Source: Hufsiella arboris
GTDB lineage: Bacteria > Bacteroidota > Bacteroidia > Sphingobacteriales > Sphingobacteriaceae
Reading direction: 5' to 3'
DNA length: 64,000 nucleotides
Assembly (NCBI RefSeq): GCF_009834875.1
Contig: NZ_WVHT01000009.1
Location: forward strand, 62,001-126,000
Both the position numbers and the translations under genes were made by a program. The notes below the pieces were generated by a model, which was not told the DNA's origin, did not search any database, and saw only the letters and a program-made list of their open reading frames with translations. Position 1 is the stretch's first letter. Each line of letters begins with the position of its first letter. Positions 33,632 to 42,312 of the stretch are shown here, in pieces.

Positions 33632-34174
33632 TCAGCCCTTATTTTTCATTCGGTAATACTTGTATATTTTCACGGCCGACATGATGATCATCGCAAATAA
33701 AACCAAGCCAATTAATCCGTAGATCCAGTCAATCGCGCTCTTCAGGATGACAGTGAAAACAATAGCAACCAGGAAAATCGTCGCCAGTTCATTCCATAAA
33801 CGAAGTTGTGTGGAAGTCCAGGTCGAGTTGCCATCTTTCAGCTGTTTAATTATGCGCTGACAAATAAAATGATAAACAAGCAATCCTAGAACAAAAGCCA
33901 GTTTTACATGAAGCCAGGGCATCTTTAACAATCCAGGATTGATATAGACCATTCCGATGCCGGCTAAAACGGCCAAAATCATGGCGGGAGTTGTAATGAT
34001 GTTCCAAAGTTTGGATTCCATCACTTCGAACTGTTTTTGAAGAATTAGCCTTTCCTGTTCCGGCTTGTCGTTCGCCTCTGTGTGGTAAATAAAAAGGCGA
34101 ACAATGTAAAAAAGTCCTGCCATCCAGCTTACTACAAAAATTATGTGGAGGGATTTGAGGTAAAGATAGGCCAT
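33632..34174 (-). CDS. hemJ: Protoporphyrinogen IX oxidase, HemJ type
   Basis: 180 residues, four or five membrane helices. HemJ/UPF0093 marks: LKSLHIIFVVSWMAGLFYIVRLFIYH with conserved His10, and PWLHVKLAFVLGLLVYH with conserved His and Lys. HemJ oxidises protoporphyrinogen IX to protoporphyrin IX in the membrane. Location next to the hem cluster supports this over the generic CopD-like call. Separated from hemE by a 401-base repeat-bearing gap and 4 bases from the GT39 start. Confidence 0.9.
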   Translation of the reverse strand: MAYLYLKSLHIIFVVSWMAGLFYIVRLFIYHTEANDKPEQERLILQKQFEVMESKLWNIITTPAMILAVLAGIGMVYINPGLLKMPWLHVKLAFVLGLLVYHFICQRIIKQLKDGNSTWTSTQLRLWNELATIFLVAIVFTVILKSAIDWIYGLIGLVLFAMIIMSAVKIYKYYRMKNKG

Positions 34175-34247
34175 GCTGGAATTATATATTTTGGGCTAAG
34201 ATCAAATATTTACAAGTTAACAAGTTTATAACGGGACTGAACATTTG

Positions 34248-34285
34248 TAAACCCGGGTGAAGCGGATACCGGCCATGTGGCTAAT
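34248..34285 (+). repeat. Dispersed intergenic repeat copy a
   Basis: 38 bases beginning TAAACCCGGGTGAAGCGG. It matches the reverse complement of 44613-44650 at 33 of 38 positions, counted by eye. A GGGACT motif precedes it (34233-34238). Confidence 0.7.
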
Positions 34286-34459
34286 ACCTGCACAGTATGA
34301 GCAAAACACGGGGCTGCCGATAACTGAAACACTTCATCTGCTTTTCTTAAGCCTACTCTAAGTATTTAGTAAAATATTATAAACTAATTATACTTCTATT
34401 ACCCCCGGTTTCTAGAAATAAAACATATTTAAAAAGCAGGCTTCTTTTTCATCGCTTCC

Positions 34460-34544
34460 GTTAGTCCCGCTTTACGCTTTACTCCTCACTCATCCCCACA
34501 ATCCACTGCCTTCGTTGCGTGGTAACCGCTTCAATCGGGTTTAA
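34460..34544 (-). repeat. Dispersed intergenic repeat copy b
   Basis: Contains GTTAGTCCCGC (34460-34470) and TCAATCGGGTTTAA (34531-34544). The same pair of motifs recurs around 44586-44650, and the ATCGGGTTTA and TAGTCCCGC motifs recur near 52870-52963. Confidence 0.65.
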
Positions 34545-34575
34545 TTTGGTTCATTTCTGCCATGATTAACAGAAA

Positions 34576-35652
34576 TCAATACTTAAACTCCTTAATCACT
34601 TCAACCGCGTATTTCACGTTATCAAAAGGGATATCCGGCATAATACCATGACCGAGATTAAAGATAAATCCGTTTTCACCACGCATGCGTTCAAACAGCT
34701 TATAAATGCGTTCCTTGATCACCTTCTTATCTGCGTATAAAATGTGCGGATCCAGGTTTCCCTGCACCGCGATATTTTGAGGCAAGCGTTTTTTAATGTC
34801 CAATAAATCGACGTTCCAATCAATTGAAACAACATCTGGCTTCGCTTCCGCCATCAAAGGAGCAAACACAGAGCTCCCTTTACAAAAGGAAATCACAGGA
34901 ATGTCCTTGCGATTTAAATTCGAGATAATTTCAGAAATATAACGGTGCGAAAACTCTGTATAATCGTCCCAGCTTAATGCCTGTGCCCAGCTATCGAATA
35001 TCTGCACTGCATTTACACCAGCGTCTATCTGCAGATTCAGATAGTCGGCAGTGACTTTAGCGATTTTAGAAAGTAACTTATGTGCCAGCTCAGGTTCGTT
35101 ATGAAGCATCAGCTTAGTGAGCTTAAAGTCTTTTGATGAGCCACCCTCGACAAGATAACTCATAACAGTGAACGGTGCGCCGGCAAAACCGATTAATGGA
35201 ATTTTTCCATTCAAACGTTGTTGAATTACTTTTATAGCATCTGCAACATACTGCAATTTGTCGTTTACATCCGTTGCGAGGCTATTCACATCATTTAAGC
35301 TGCGAACCGGATTTGAAAATCGCGGGCCAATGCCGTTTGTGAAACTCAGATCGCCACCCATCGCTTCTGCGGTAACCAGAATATCAGAAAACAGGATCGC
35401 TGCATCGATGTCAAGTAAATCAACCGGAAGCATCGTTACATCTGCGGCAATTTCAGGCGTTTTGCACATTTCAAGAAACGAATATTTGTTCTTGATCTCC
35501 CAATATTGCGGCATAAAACGGCCCGCCTGGCGCATCATCCAAACCGGAGGTCGTTCTGTTTTTTGCGAAAATGCCGCTTTAATAAAAAGCGAGTTTTGTA
35601 TGTCTGGTTGAATTTCGATTGTATTACTAATAATTCTCTGATCAGTGCTCAC
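34576..35652 (-). CDS. hemE: Uroporphyrinogen decarboxylase
   Basis: 358 residues, the normal length. The two family signatures are present: PVWMMRQAGR near residue 37 and GFAGAPFTVMSYLVEG. Active-site Asp in LFSDILVTAEAMG, and the C-terminal NLGHGIMPDIPFDNV. It removes four acetate carboxyls to yield coproporphyrinogen III in the cytoplasm. It overlaps the TPR-protein gene by 4 bases and is the last gene of the coupled hem operon. Confidence 0.97.
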   Translation of the reverse strand: MSTDQRIISNTIEIQPDIQNSLFIKAAFSQKTERPPVWMMRQAGRFMPQYWEIKNKYSFLEMCKTPEIAADVTMLPVDLLDIDAAILFSDILVTAEAMGGDLSFTNGIGPRFSNPVRSLNDVNSLATDVNDKLQYVADAIKVIQQRLNGKIPLIGFAGAPFTVMSYLVEGGSSKDFKLTKLMLHNEPELAHKLLSKIAKVTADYLNLQIDAGVNAVQIFDSWAQALSWDDYTEFSHRYISEIISNLNRKDIPVISFCKGSSVFAPLMAEAKPDVVSIDWNVDLLDIKKRLPQNIAVQGNLDPHILYADKKVIKERIYKLFERMRGENGFIFNLGHGIMPDIPFDNVKYAVEVIKEFKY

Positions 35653-36164
35653 GTTACAACAGGTATTTCTTTTTCTATTTTTTCTATAATATTTTGAACA
35701 CGCGCACTAACCTTGAGTGCTTTAGCCGCTTCGATGTAAGCACGTGTTCTGTCCAGCTCTTTTTTCTTCAGGCTTAAATTTGCCAGCTGAACTAAAATAA
35801 TTCCTTTATCATTTTGATTACGAAGAGGAAAGCGGCTTGCTATTTGAAAATGACGTTCGGCGGCCTTAAAGTTCTCTTTTTGAAGCGCAATATTTCCCAT
35901 CATAAATTCGTAAAATCCGCGACGGTTTTTAGCCAGTCTGTCAGGATTCACGATTTCATTAAGGAGGCTTTCGGCCCTTTTGTAATCCTTTAATTGGTAT
36001 GCTTTTGAGGCTGCCAAAACCGTCCCTTGCTTAAAATGACTCCATATAAGGAGTAAAATTCCAAGTACGACAACGGCCGTAAGCTCATATGTTTCGCGAT
36101 AAATCGTCCACAACAACACAAAAATCGCCAGCCCTAAAATCGCGAAACGGTATTGTTTAGTCAT
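35649..36164 (-). CDS. Membrane-anchored TPR-like protein
   Basis: 171 residues. Two membrane segments at about 7-42 are followed by TPR-like helices (YKRAESLLNEIV, FYEFMMGNIALQKENFKAAERHFQIA, LVQLANLSLKKKELDRTRAYIEAAK). Function unknown. It is coupled by overlaps to the response regulator (8 bases) and hemE (4 bases), so may assist the two-component system or haem enzymes at the membrane. Confidence 0.8.
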   Translation of the reverse strand: MTKQYRFAILGLAIFVLLWTIYRETYELTAVVVLGILLLIWSHFKQGTVLAASKAYQLKDYKRAESLLNEIVNPDRLAKNRRGFYEFMMGNIALQKENFKAAERHFQIASRFPLRNQNDKGIILVQLANLSLKKKELDRTRAYIEAAKALKVSARVQNIIEKIEKEIPVVT

Positions 36165-36870
36165 GCCCCTGCATATCGGTAAACTTATAACCTACCCCAC
36201 GGATTGAATGGAAATAGATTGGATTTTTTTGATCTGGCTCGAAATATTTACGGAACGTCAGGATAAAATTATCGATGGTTCTGGTCGACGGGTAAACATC
36301 GTAATTCCAAACGGTTTCAAGAATTTGCTCTCGTGATACTGCCTCATTGCGTCTTTCGATCAGAAGTTTGAGCAGCATTGTTTCCTTCTTTGTTAGCGGC
36401 GTGATGCTTCCATCGTCATTCTTCAGCTCAAAGGAGTTGAAATAAATAGTTTTGTCGCCGATTTTGTATGAATTAAGCTCTTTCAGTTCATCGCCTTTCA
36501 AACTGCGTTTCACCAGGTTATGAACACGGAGAATCAATTCTTCCAGGTTAAACGGTTTGGTGAGATAATCGTCCGCACCTTTTTTCAATCCGGTTACACG
36601 GTCTTCGCTAGTGTTTTTAGCGGTTAAAAACATGATCGGAACTTCCGAATTTTCCAGTCGAATAGTTTCCGCGACCTGAAATCCGTCAATTTCCGGAATC
36701 ATTACATCCAGGATGACCAGATTGAAGCGTTCTTCCTTAAAAACTTTAAGAGCCTTTTTTCCATCTGTTGCGGTTGACACCTTGAATCCTTCCAATTCCA
36801 GGTTCAATTTAATGGCTTCGAGCAGATGGTCTTCGTCCTCAACCAGTAAGATTCTTTGTTTAGCTGACAT
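36157..36870 (-). CDS. OmpR/PhoB-family response regulator
   Basis: 237 residues. Receiver domain with LLVEDEDHLL, phospho-acceptor Asp in LVILDVMIPEIDGF, MFLTAK and the conserved Lys in DDYLTKPF. C-terminal winged helix (TKKETMLLKLLIERRNEAVSRE, STRTIDNFILTFRKYF). Partner of the kinase encoded just upstream, overlapping by 11 bases. Its place inside the hem operon suggests it responds to haem, porphyrin, oxygen or envelope state, but the target genes are not evident. Confidence 0.95.
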   Translation of the reverse strand: MSAKQRILLVEDEDHLLEAIKLNLELEGFKVSTATDGKKALKVFKEERFNLVILDVMIPEIDGFQVAETIRLENSEVPIMFLTAKNTSEDRVTGLKKGADDYLTKPFNLEELILRVHNLVKRSLKGDELKELNSYKIGDKTIYFNSFELKNDDGSITPLTKKETMLLKLLIERRNEAVSREQILETVWNYDVYPSTRTIDNFILTFRKYFEPDQKNPIYFHSIRGVGYKFTDMQGHD

Positions 36871-37747
36871 GTGAGTTAAATGTTACTTCAAAAATACTTC
36901 CATTAGGCTTATTGTTCTTCACTTTGATTTGCGCATCGTGATGATTTAAAACCTGTTTAACAATAAACAAACCCAAACCCGTTCCTTTAGTTTTACGGGT
37001 ATCTTCACTGCCTACACGATAAAATTTATCAAATATGCGAAGTTTTTCTTCGTCATTAATACCTATGCCGTTATCAGCGACCTGTAGAACGATGTTGCCG
37101 TTGTTTCTAAAAGCCTTCGCCTTTATCTCAGAACACGGCGGAGAATACTTTACGGCATTTTCGATCAGGTTTGTAACAACCGATGTCAATGCAAACCTAT
37201 CACCCGTTAAACTTAGCCCTGGTTCTATTTCAGCTTTGATTGTTTGCGAACTGCAAGTATGTACCTGCAGCCTGTCGGCAACACGCTCAACAAGTTCAGA
37301 AAAGTTAAATTCCTCCTTTGGAAAGCTGTAGGCCTTGTTATCAATCTTCGTAGCGATGAGCATGTTCTCAACAAGATCGTCCAATCGCTCGATATCTTTC
37401 AATGAATTTTTTATAAATCCTTTTTGCTGCTGCGGATCTAATTCACGTTTCAAAATTGTTTGAAGATAAAGCTTTATTGATGCAAGCGGCGACTTTAACT
37501 CATGAGTAACCGACAATAGAAAATTTCGTTGAACTTCATTTAGGCGACGCTCCTTTTTAAGCGATTTAAATAACTGGATGGCTCCCACCACGAAAATGAA
37601 AACGAATACAGAGCCTTCACCGAGAATCATTGCCTTGCGTTCAGGCTGTATCTTGATTAGCAGATATCCCCACCAGAACAATTCTGCCAACGCATAAATT
37701 GTCAGGAAGTAGAATATAAGCAGTGATTTCTTCATGAAGTTTATCAT
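36860..37747 (-). CDS. Sensor histidine kinase
   Basis: 295 residues. Two membrane helices at about 8-30 and 42-60 with almost no periplasmic loop, so it may sense through the membrane. Dimerisation/phospho-acceptor box SVTHELKSPLASIKLYL, N box NLIENAVKYSPP, G boxes DNGIGI and KGTGLGLFIVK. Its start overlaps the hemL end by 4 bases, which ties kinase level to haem-enzyme expression. No cytoplasmic PAS or GAF domain is present. Confidence 0.94.
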   Translation of the reverse strand: MINFMKKSLLIFYFLTIYALAELFWWGYLLIKIQPERKAMILGEGSVFVFIFVVGAIQLFKSLKKERRLNEVQRNFLLSVTHELKSPLASIKLYLQTILKRELDPQQQKGFIKNSLKDIERLDDLVENMLIATKIDNKAYSFPKEEFNFSELVERVADRLQVHTCSSQTIKAEIEPGLSLTGDRFALTSVVTNLIENAVKYSPPCSEIKAKAFRNNGNIVLQVADNGIGINDEEKLRIFDKFYRVGSEDTRKTKGTGLGLFIVKQVLNHHDAQIKVKNNKPNGSIFEVTFNSHVS

Positions 37748-39120
37748 CTGGCCGTTCTAAAAACTATATCCAGACTATCAAATATAGCACGTTTTGTTTT
37801 TTCCAGCTCTATTTTCGAGTGAGCTGCCGAAATGAATCCTACTTCATATCCTGAAGGACCAAGATAAATTCCGCGATTTAACAGTTCCCGGTGAAATATC
37901 TTGAACTTTTCCATGCTTGCCGGATCGATCTCTTCGGCAGTTTTTATATCCTTTTCAGAAAAAGCGAACCAAAAAATTGACCCGATATTGAATACTTTAA
38001 ACTTATAATTTTTAGCTGTAGTAAAGCGCCTGATCGAATCGGTGAATTCTTCAGCTTTTTTATTTAAATCTTTATAAAAACCGGATTTAGCCAATTCAGT
38101 GAGTTGCGCAATTCCTGCAGCCATTGCAACCGGATTACCGGACAAGGTGCCTGCCTGATAAACCGGGCCTTCCGGAGATATACTGGACATAATTTCCACC
38201 GAAGCGCCGTAAGCTCCAACCGGCAAGCCTCCGCCAATAATTTTACCGTAAGTAATAATATCCGGTTTGACATCGTAATAACGAGCTGCACCTTCAAAAC
38301 CTAAACGGAAACCTGTAATTACCTCGTCAAATATCAAGAGTGAATTATTTTTGGCGCTTACGTCGCGAAGGAAATGCACGAATTCTTTGTCCTGGATCAG
38401 CAGGCCATTATTTGCTGGCACACCTTCTATAATAATTGCAGCAATCTGGTCTTTAAACTGCTCAAATGCTTCTTCTACCGCCTTACGATCATTCAGTGAA
38501 ACAACGATAGTTTCGTCGGCAAATGACTTCGGAACACCGGCCGATGATGTCTCGCCGAAAGTAACCAGGCCTGAACCTGCTTTAACCAGCAAAGAATCTA
38601 CGTGACCATGATAGCATCCCTCGAATTTTAAAATTTTGTCACGTTTCGTATATCCGCGGGCCAACCTTATCGCCGACATGACGGCTTCCGTTCCTGAACT
38701 GACGAAACGTATTTTCTGAATTAATTTATTGTTTGAAAGGATCAGCTCTGCTAACTCATTTTCTAAAGCGGTCGGTGCGCCGAAGCTCATGCCATTCTGC
38801 ATAACTTCCGTAACCTTCTCACGAATTTTAGCATTGTTATGCCCTAAAATCAATGGCCCCCAGGAGCAGCAAAAGTCAATAAACTTATTTCCATCGGCAT
38901 CCCATAAAAAACAGCCATCACCTTTTTCAATAAACAACGGTGTTCCATGAACAGATTTAAACGCCCGAACCGGTGAGTTGACACCGCCCGGAAAATATTT
39001 CTTTGCCTTTTCATATAGCTCCCCGGATTTTTCCCGTGCAATATCAGGCTTACCAGTTGTACCCGTTACTCCAGTTTCCTCTTCCTGTCCCGAAAATATT
39101 TTTTTTATGGAATCCAACAT
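37744..39120 (-). CDS. hemL: Glutamate-1-semialdehyde 2,1-aminomutase
   Basis: 458 residues. A class-III aminotransferase fold with FPGGVNSPVRAF, the SSGTEAVMSAIRLARGYT PLP segment, FDEVITGFR and the PLP lysine in TYGKIIGGGLPVGAYG. It converts glutamate-1-semialdehyde to 5-aminolevulinate, the second C5-pathway step after HemA. About 30 extra N-terminal residues (Ser, Gly, Thr rich) precede the conserved domain. A later start is possible but no better codon stands out. Confidence 0.96.
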   Translation of the reverse strand: MLDSIKKIFSGQEEETGVTGTTGKPDIAREKSGELYEKAKKYFPGGVNSPVRAFKSVHGTPLFIEKGDGCFLWDADGNKFIDFCCSWGPLILGHNNAKIREKVTEVMQNGMSFGAPTALENELAELILSNNKLIQKIRFVSSGTEAVMSAIRLARGYTKRDKILKFEGCYHGHVDSLLVKAGSGLVTFGETSSAGVPKSFADETIVVSLNDRKAVEEAFEQFKDQIAAIIIEGVPANNGLLIQDKEFVHFLRDVSAKNNSLLIFDEVITGFRLGFEGAARYYDVKPDIITYGKIIGGGLPVGAYGASVEIMSSISPEGPVYQAGTLSGNPVAMAAGIAQLTELAKSGFYKDLNKKAEEFTDSIRRFTTAKNYKFKVFNIGSIFWFAFSEKDIKTAEEIDPASMEKFKIFHRELLNRGIYLGPSGYEVGFISAAHSKIELEKTKRAIFDSLDIVFRTAR

Positions 39121-39150
39121 TATCTTATAAAAATCAGTCTTGTTAGTGTA

Positions 39151-40119
39151 TTAAAGCCATTTATTCTGCAAAATATCACGAATGTGATAAGTAGTGATGA
39201 TACTTGCACCTGCTCTTGCGAATGCATGCATTGTTTCCATAACAACTTTCTGTTCATCTATCCAGCCATTTTTAGCGGCGGCCTTTATCATAGAATACTC
39301 GCCCGAAACATTATAACATGCAATGGGCAGATCGGTATTTAATTTCAGTTTATGGATAATATCCATGTAAGCCAATGCAGGTTTAACCATAAGCACATCA
39401 GCGCCTTGTTCTTCATCCAGCAATGCTTCGCGGACAGCTTCATTTCCATTACGAAAATCCATTTGATAAGCTTTACGGTCGCCTTTACCGGGAGCACAAT
39501 CGGCAGCATCGCGAAACGGGCCATAATAAGCCGAGGCAAATTTTGTAGCATGCGACATGATCGCTGTATTTACCAATCCGCTGTTGTCAAGCTTATTACG
39601 TATTGCTTCGATTCGTCCGTCCATCATGTCTGACGGCGCCAGCATATCAGCTCCGGCCTGAGCGTGACTAAGTGCCATTTTGGAAATTAATTCAACGGTT
39701 TCATCATTTTGGACGTAGTCATCTTTCAGAATTCCGCAATGGCCGTGAGTAGTGTATGAGCAAACACAAACATCTGTTACAATATACAGGTCGTCTCCGA
39801 ACCGGGATTTTAACAACCGTACGGTATCGGCCACGAGAGAATGTTCATGGTAGGCAGTGTGAGCGTCTTCTGATTTCTCCTCGCCTACGCCAAAAAGCAT
39901 TATTTTATTCAGGCCAAGATTCAGCCCTTTTTCTACATCTTCAACAAGTTTATCGGCTGAAAAGTGATTGATTCCCGGCATAGAAATTATTTCCTTGGTT
40001 ATGCCTTTTCCCGGAACTACGAAATAGGGATAAATGAACATATCTTTCGATAACCTGGTTTCGGCAACCATTTCACGAACTACCTGGGACTTTCTTAATC
40101 TTCTCGGGCGAACTAACAT
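39151..40119 (-). CDS. hemB: Delta-aminolevulinic acid dehydratase (porphobilinogen synthase)
   Basis: 322 residues. Metal-site cysteines in VCVCSYTTHGHCG mark the zinc-dependent type. The two active-site lysines are visible in SHATKFASAYYGPF and VLMVKPALAYMDI. It joins two 5-aminolevulinate molecules to porphobilinogen. 30 bases upstream of hemL; a 148-base gap separates it from the NTF2-like gene, where a further promoter may lie. Confidence 0.97.
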   Translation of the reverse strand: MLVRPRRLRKSQVVREMVAETRLSKDMFIYPYFVVPGKGITKEIISMPGINHFSADKLVEDVEKGLNLGLNKIMLFGVGEEKSEDAHTAYHEHSLVADTVRLLKSRFGDDLYIVTDVCVCSYTTHGHCGILKDDYVQNDETVELISKMALSHAQAGADMLAPSDMMDGRIEAIRNKLDNSGLVNTAIMSHATKFASAYYGPFRDAADCAPGKGDRKAYQMDFRNGNEAVREALLDEEQGADVLMVKPALAYMDIIHKLKLNTDLPIACYNVSGEYSMIKAAAKNGWIDEQKVVMETMHAFARAGASIITTYHIRDILQNKWL

Positions 40120-40267
40120 GAATCAAGCGTTTAAAATCAGGCACAAATCTATCATTCTTTCGGACGTTGGCTGTCAGGTATAAGTCAAGTGATCAGATAG
40201 ATTGGTTAGCGGCTAACTAGCTCGCTATCCACAAGGCATAAGGAAAGAATAAATTAGCGAACCAGAT

Positions 40268-40651
40268 TTAACTGATATCTCTCAATTCAGAAATCTTATC
40301 GTCTTTAAATGTAAAGATTGATTTACCGGTCAGTTCCAGTTTACTGCCGGTTTTAAGTGTGTCATTGAAATCAACTGCAAGCACTCCCGTGTAATGGACG
40401 TCTACTGTGGCGCTATCGCCATCGATTGTAATGCGTTGGATTGTCTGCGTTCGTTGACTAAACAACTCCGACGCGTTAATAATTTGTTGTTTTAAACCAG
40501 ATTTTCCGATTATCCGAAGATTGACCTCATCATTTAAACTGTTTTCGAATAGAATGTCGTCGTCCATATCCTTCAGCATTCCATTCGTGTCAAACTGATT
40601 ATACGCGGTGATATAATTTTCAATGATCTGCTGATACTGATGCGAATTCAT
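40268..40651 (-). CDS. NTF2-like/SnoaL-fold small protein
   Basis: 127 residues. A cone-shaped NTF2-like pattern: helix YQQIIENYITAYNQFDTNGM, then DMDDDILFENS, beta strands TIQRITIDGDSATVDVHYTG and ELTGKSIFTFKDDKISELRDI. Such proteins may be enzymes or binding proteins. It sits 18 bases after the hemC-hemD gene in the hem cluster, but a role in tetrapyrrole synthesis is unproven. Confidence 0.8.
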   Translation of the reverse strand: MNSHQYQQIIENYITAYNQFDTNGMLKDMDDDILFENSLNDEVNLRIIGKSGLKQQIINASELFSQRTQTIQRITIDGDSATVDVHYTGVLAVDFNDTLKTGSKLELTGKSIFTFKDDKISELRDIS

Positions 40652-40669
40652 ATAACTTGATTTGAGATT

Positions 40670-42250
40670 TTAAAGAGCAAAAACAACTTCTGCAAGGCCC
40701 ATTTCATCCGGCGAATACGGAAGTTTATATTTAACACCCATTTCATCGAATTTTTTACCGGTTGACTTACCAATGCAAATAACTTTTTGTCCGGGCTCAA
40801 GCAAATTGTTGGCAAAATAAGCGTCAACATTGGATGGGCTGGTAAATATTAACACTTCAGCAAAAGAAGGCGAAACTTTATCTTCGAGCACCGTTTCGTA
40901 AACCGGAAGGTCAATGATTTTTGTTTCGGCCGACATAGCACCCTGGATGGTTCTCAACGACTCTTTAGCGCCAGGAAACAGAATCGTTTCACCGTCCGCT
41001 ATTTTGGCAAATTCGGCGGCGATTTCTATCGTATCGATTCCTTCTTCTTCCCCGTTAAAATCAGGCATATGGCCGTAGCTTCGCAGCATATCTTCGGAAG
41101 CTCTTCCTATCACACCAAACTTTGTCTTTTTCGCCAGCTGTGGATTAAGCATAAAAAAATACTCAATCGCATTTTTACTGCTGAAAAATATCCAGTCGAT
41201 GTTTCTGAAAATAAATGAATCCAGCTTATGAATCATTGGAAGTGTTCGGATAAGCGAACGATCATCTATTTCAATAGTATGTTTTGTCAGAAATTTTCTC
41301 AGATAACTGCTTTCCCCAAGGTTACGGGTTATGAAAACGCTTTTAGGGCGTTTAGCTTCCACGGAAAACTTTGCGACAATTTTTTCGGCAAGACCTTCAG
41401 AACTTTCAGATTCCAGGAATAAACGGTCAGGAAACGAGTCGCCGTCATCCGCCTTTGAAGTCCACACCTGGAACTTACCGTCTTCCTTTCGGCAATAACA
41501 ACCCAGCGGCATATGGCAACCGCCCTCAAAAAGATTTAAAACTTTACGCTCGACAGCAATTTCTTCGGCAACCGACGGGTTATTTAAAGGTTTTAAAGCT
41601 TCAGCAAGTTCTTTATCGTTTTCACGGATCTGGATAGCCAGAACACCCTGAGCAGGTGCCGGGACAAATTCCATAGGCTCGATTTCTTCGACATGGAATT
41701 CGCTCAAATCAATACCTAAACGTTCAACTCCGGCTTTAGCTATCATAATGGCATCGTAATCTTCATTACGAAGTTTCTGAATACGTGTAGGAACGTTTCC
41801 CCGTAAATCTTCAATTTCTAAATCGGGCCTCATTGCCAGCAGCTGTGCCTTTCTGCGATTGGAGGAGGTACCAACCATACCGCCGTATTTGACCGAAAGC
41901 TTATGTTTCACTTCAACACAATCTTTAAGAATAAGCAGTAACTCTGCCGGATCTTCACGATCTGAAACGGCAGCTATAACAAGCCCTGCTGGATGTGCAG
42001 TGGGTAAATCCTTATGAGAATGAACAGCAATGTCAATTTTACCCAGAAGCAATTCTTCTTCAAGCTCTTTGGTAAAAAAACCTTTCCCTTCCAGTTTATC
42101 CAAACGAAGGTTTAAGATGCTATCGCCCTGCGTTTTAATGATCTTTAACTCAGCATTTACACCTGATTCTTCCAGTTTAGACTTTACAAAATTCGCCTGC
42201 CACAGAGCCAGATCGCTTCCCCGTGTTCCAATAATAATCGTTCTGTTCAA
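40670..42250 (-). CDS. hemC-hemD: Hydroxymethylbilane synthase fused to uroporphyrinogen-III synthase
   Basis: 526 residues, two enzymes in one chain. Residues 1-300 are HemC: IGTRGSDLALWQA, the HSHKDLPT loop, SSNRRKAQLL, and Cys245 in FEGGCHMPLG, which holds the dipyrromethane cofactor. Residues about 303-526 are HemD-like (VFITRN, WIFFSSKNAIEYFF, VLIFTSPSNVDAYF, VICIGKSTGKKF). The fusion channels unstable hydroxymethylbilane to uroporphyrinogen III. Located 62 bases after the end of hemA. Confidence 0.96.
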   Translation of the reverse strand: MNRTIIIGTRGSDLALWQANFVKSKLEESGVNAELKIIKTQGDSILNLRLDKLEGKGFFTKELEEELLLGKIDIAVHSHKDLPTAHPAGLVIAAVSDREDPAELLLILKDCVEVKHKLSVKYGGMVGTSSNRRKAQLLAMRPDLEIEDLRGNVPTRIQKLRNEDYDAIMIAKAGVERLGIDLSEFHVEEIEPMEFVPAPAQGVLAIQIRENDKELAEALKPLNNPSVAEEIAVERKVLNLFEGGCHMPLGCYCRKEDGKFQVWTSKADDGDSFPDRLFLESESSEGLAEKIVAKFSVEAKRPKSVFITRNLGESSYLRKFLTKHTIEIDDRSLIRTLPMIHKLDSFIFRNIDWIFFSSKNAIEYFFMLNPQLAKKTKFGVIGRASEDMLRSYGHMPDFNGEEEGIDTIEIAAEFAKIADGETILFPGAKESLRTIQGAMSAETKIIDLPVYETVLEDKVSPSFAEVLIFTSPSNVDAYFANNLLEPGQKVICIGKSTGKKFDEMGVKYKLPYSPDEMGLAEVVFAL

Positions 42251-42312
42251 AGTATAGAATTTACGCCCGTAAAAATATCAAATTGCCTGAAAGCAATGCA
42301 ATCGGGGAAAAA

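Larger units (their letters stand above)
34175..34575. other. Intergenic stretch with paired dispersed repeats
   Basis: 401 bases between hemE and hemJ. Two oppositely oriented repeat copies (34248-34285 and 34460-34544) frame an A+T-rich centre. No gene is seen. Their TAAACCCG ends and the shared GAAGCGG suggest one palindromic mobile or REP-like unit. Confidence 0.6.

Noticed and set aside
38064-38605. Frames on both strands inside hemL
   Set aside because: Shadows of a gene with clear PLP-enzyme motifs.
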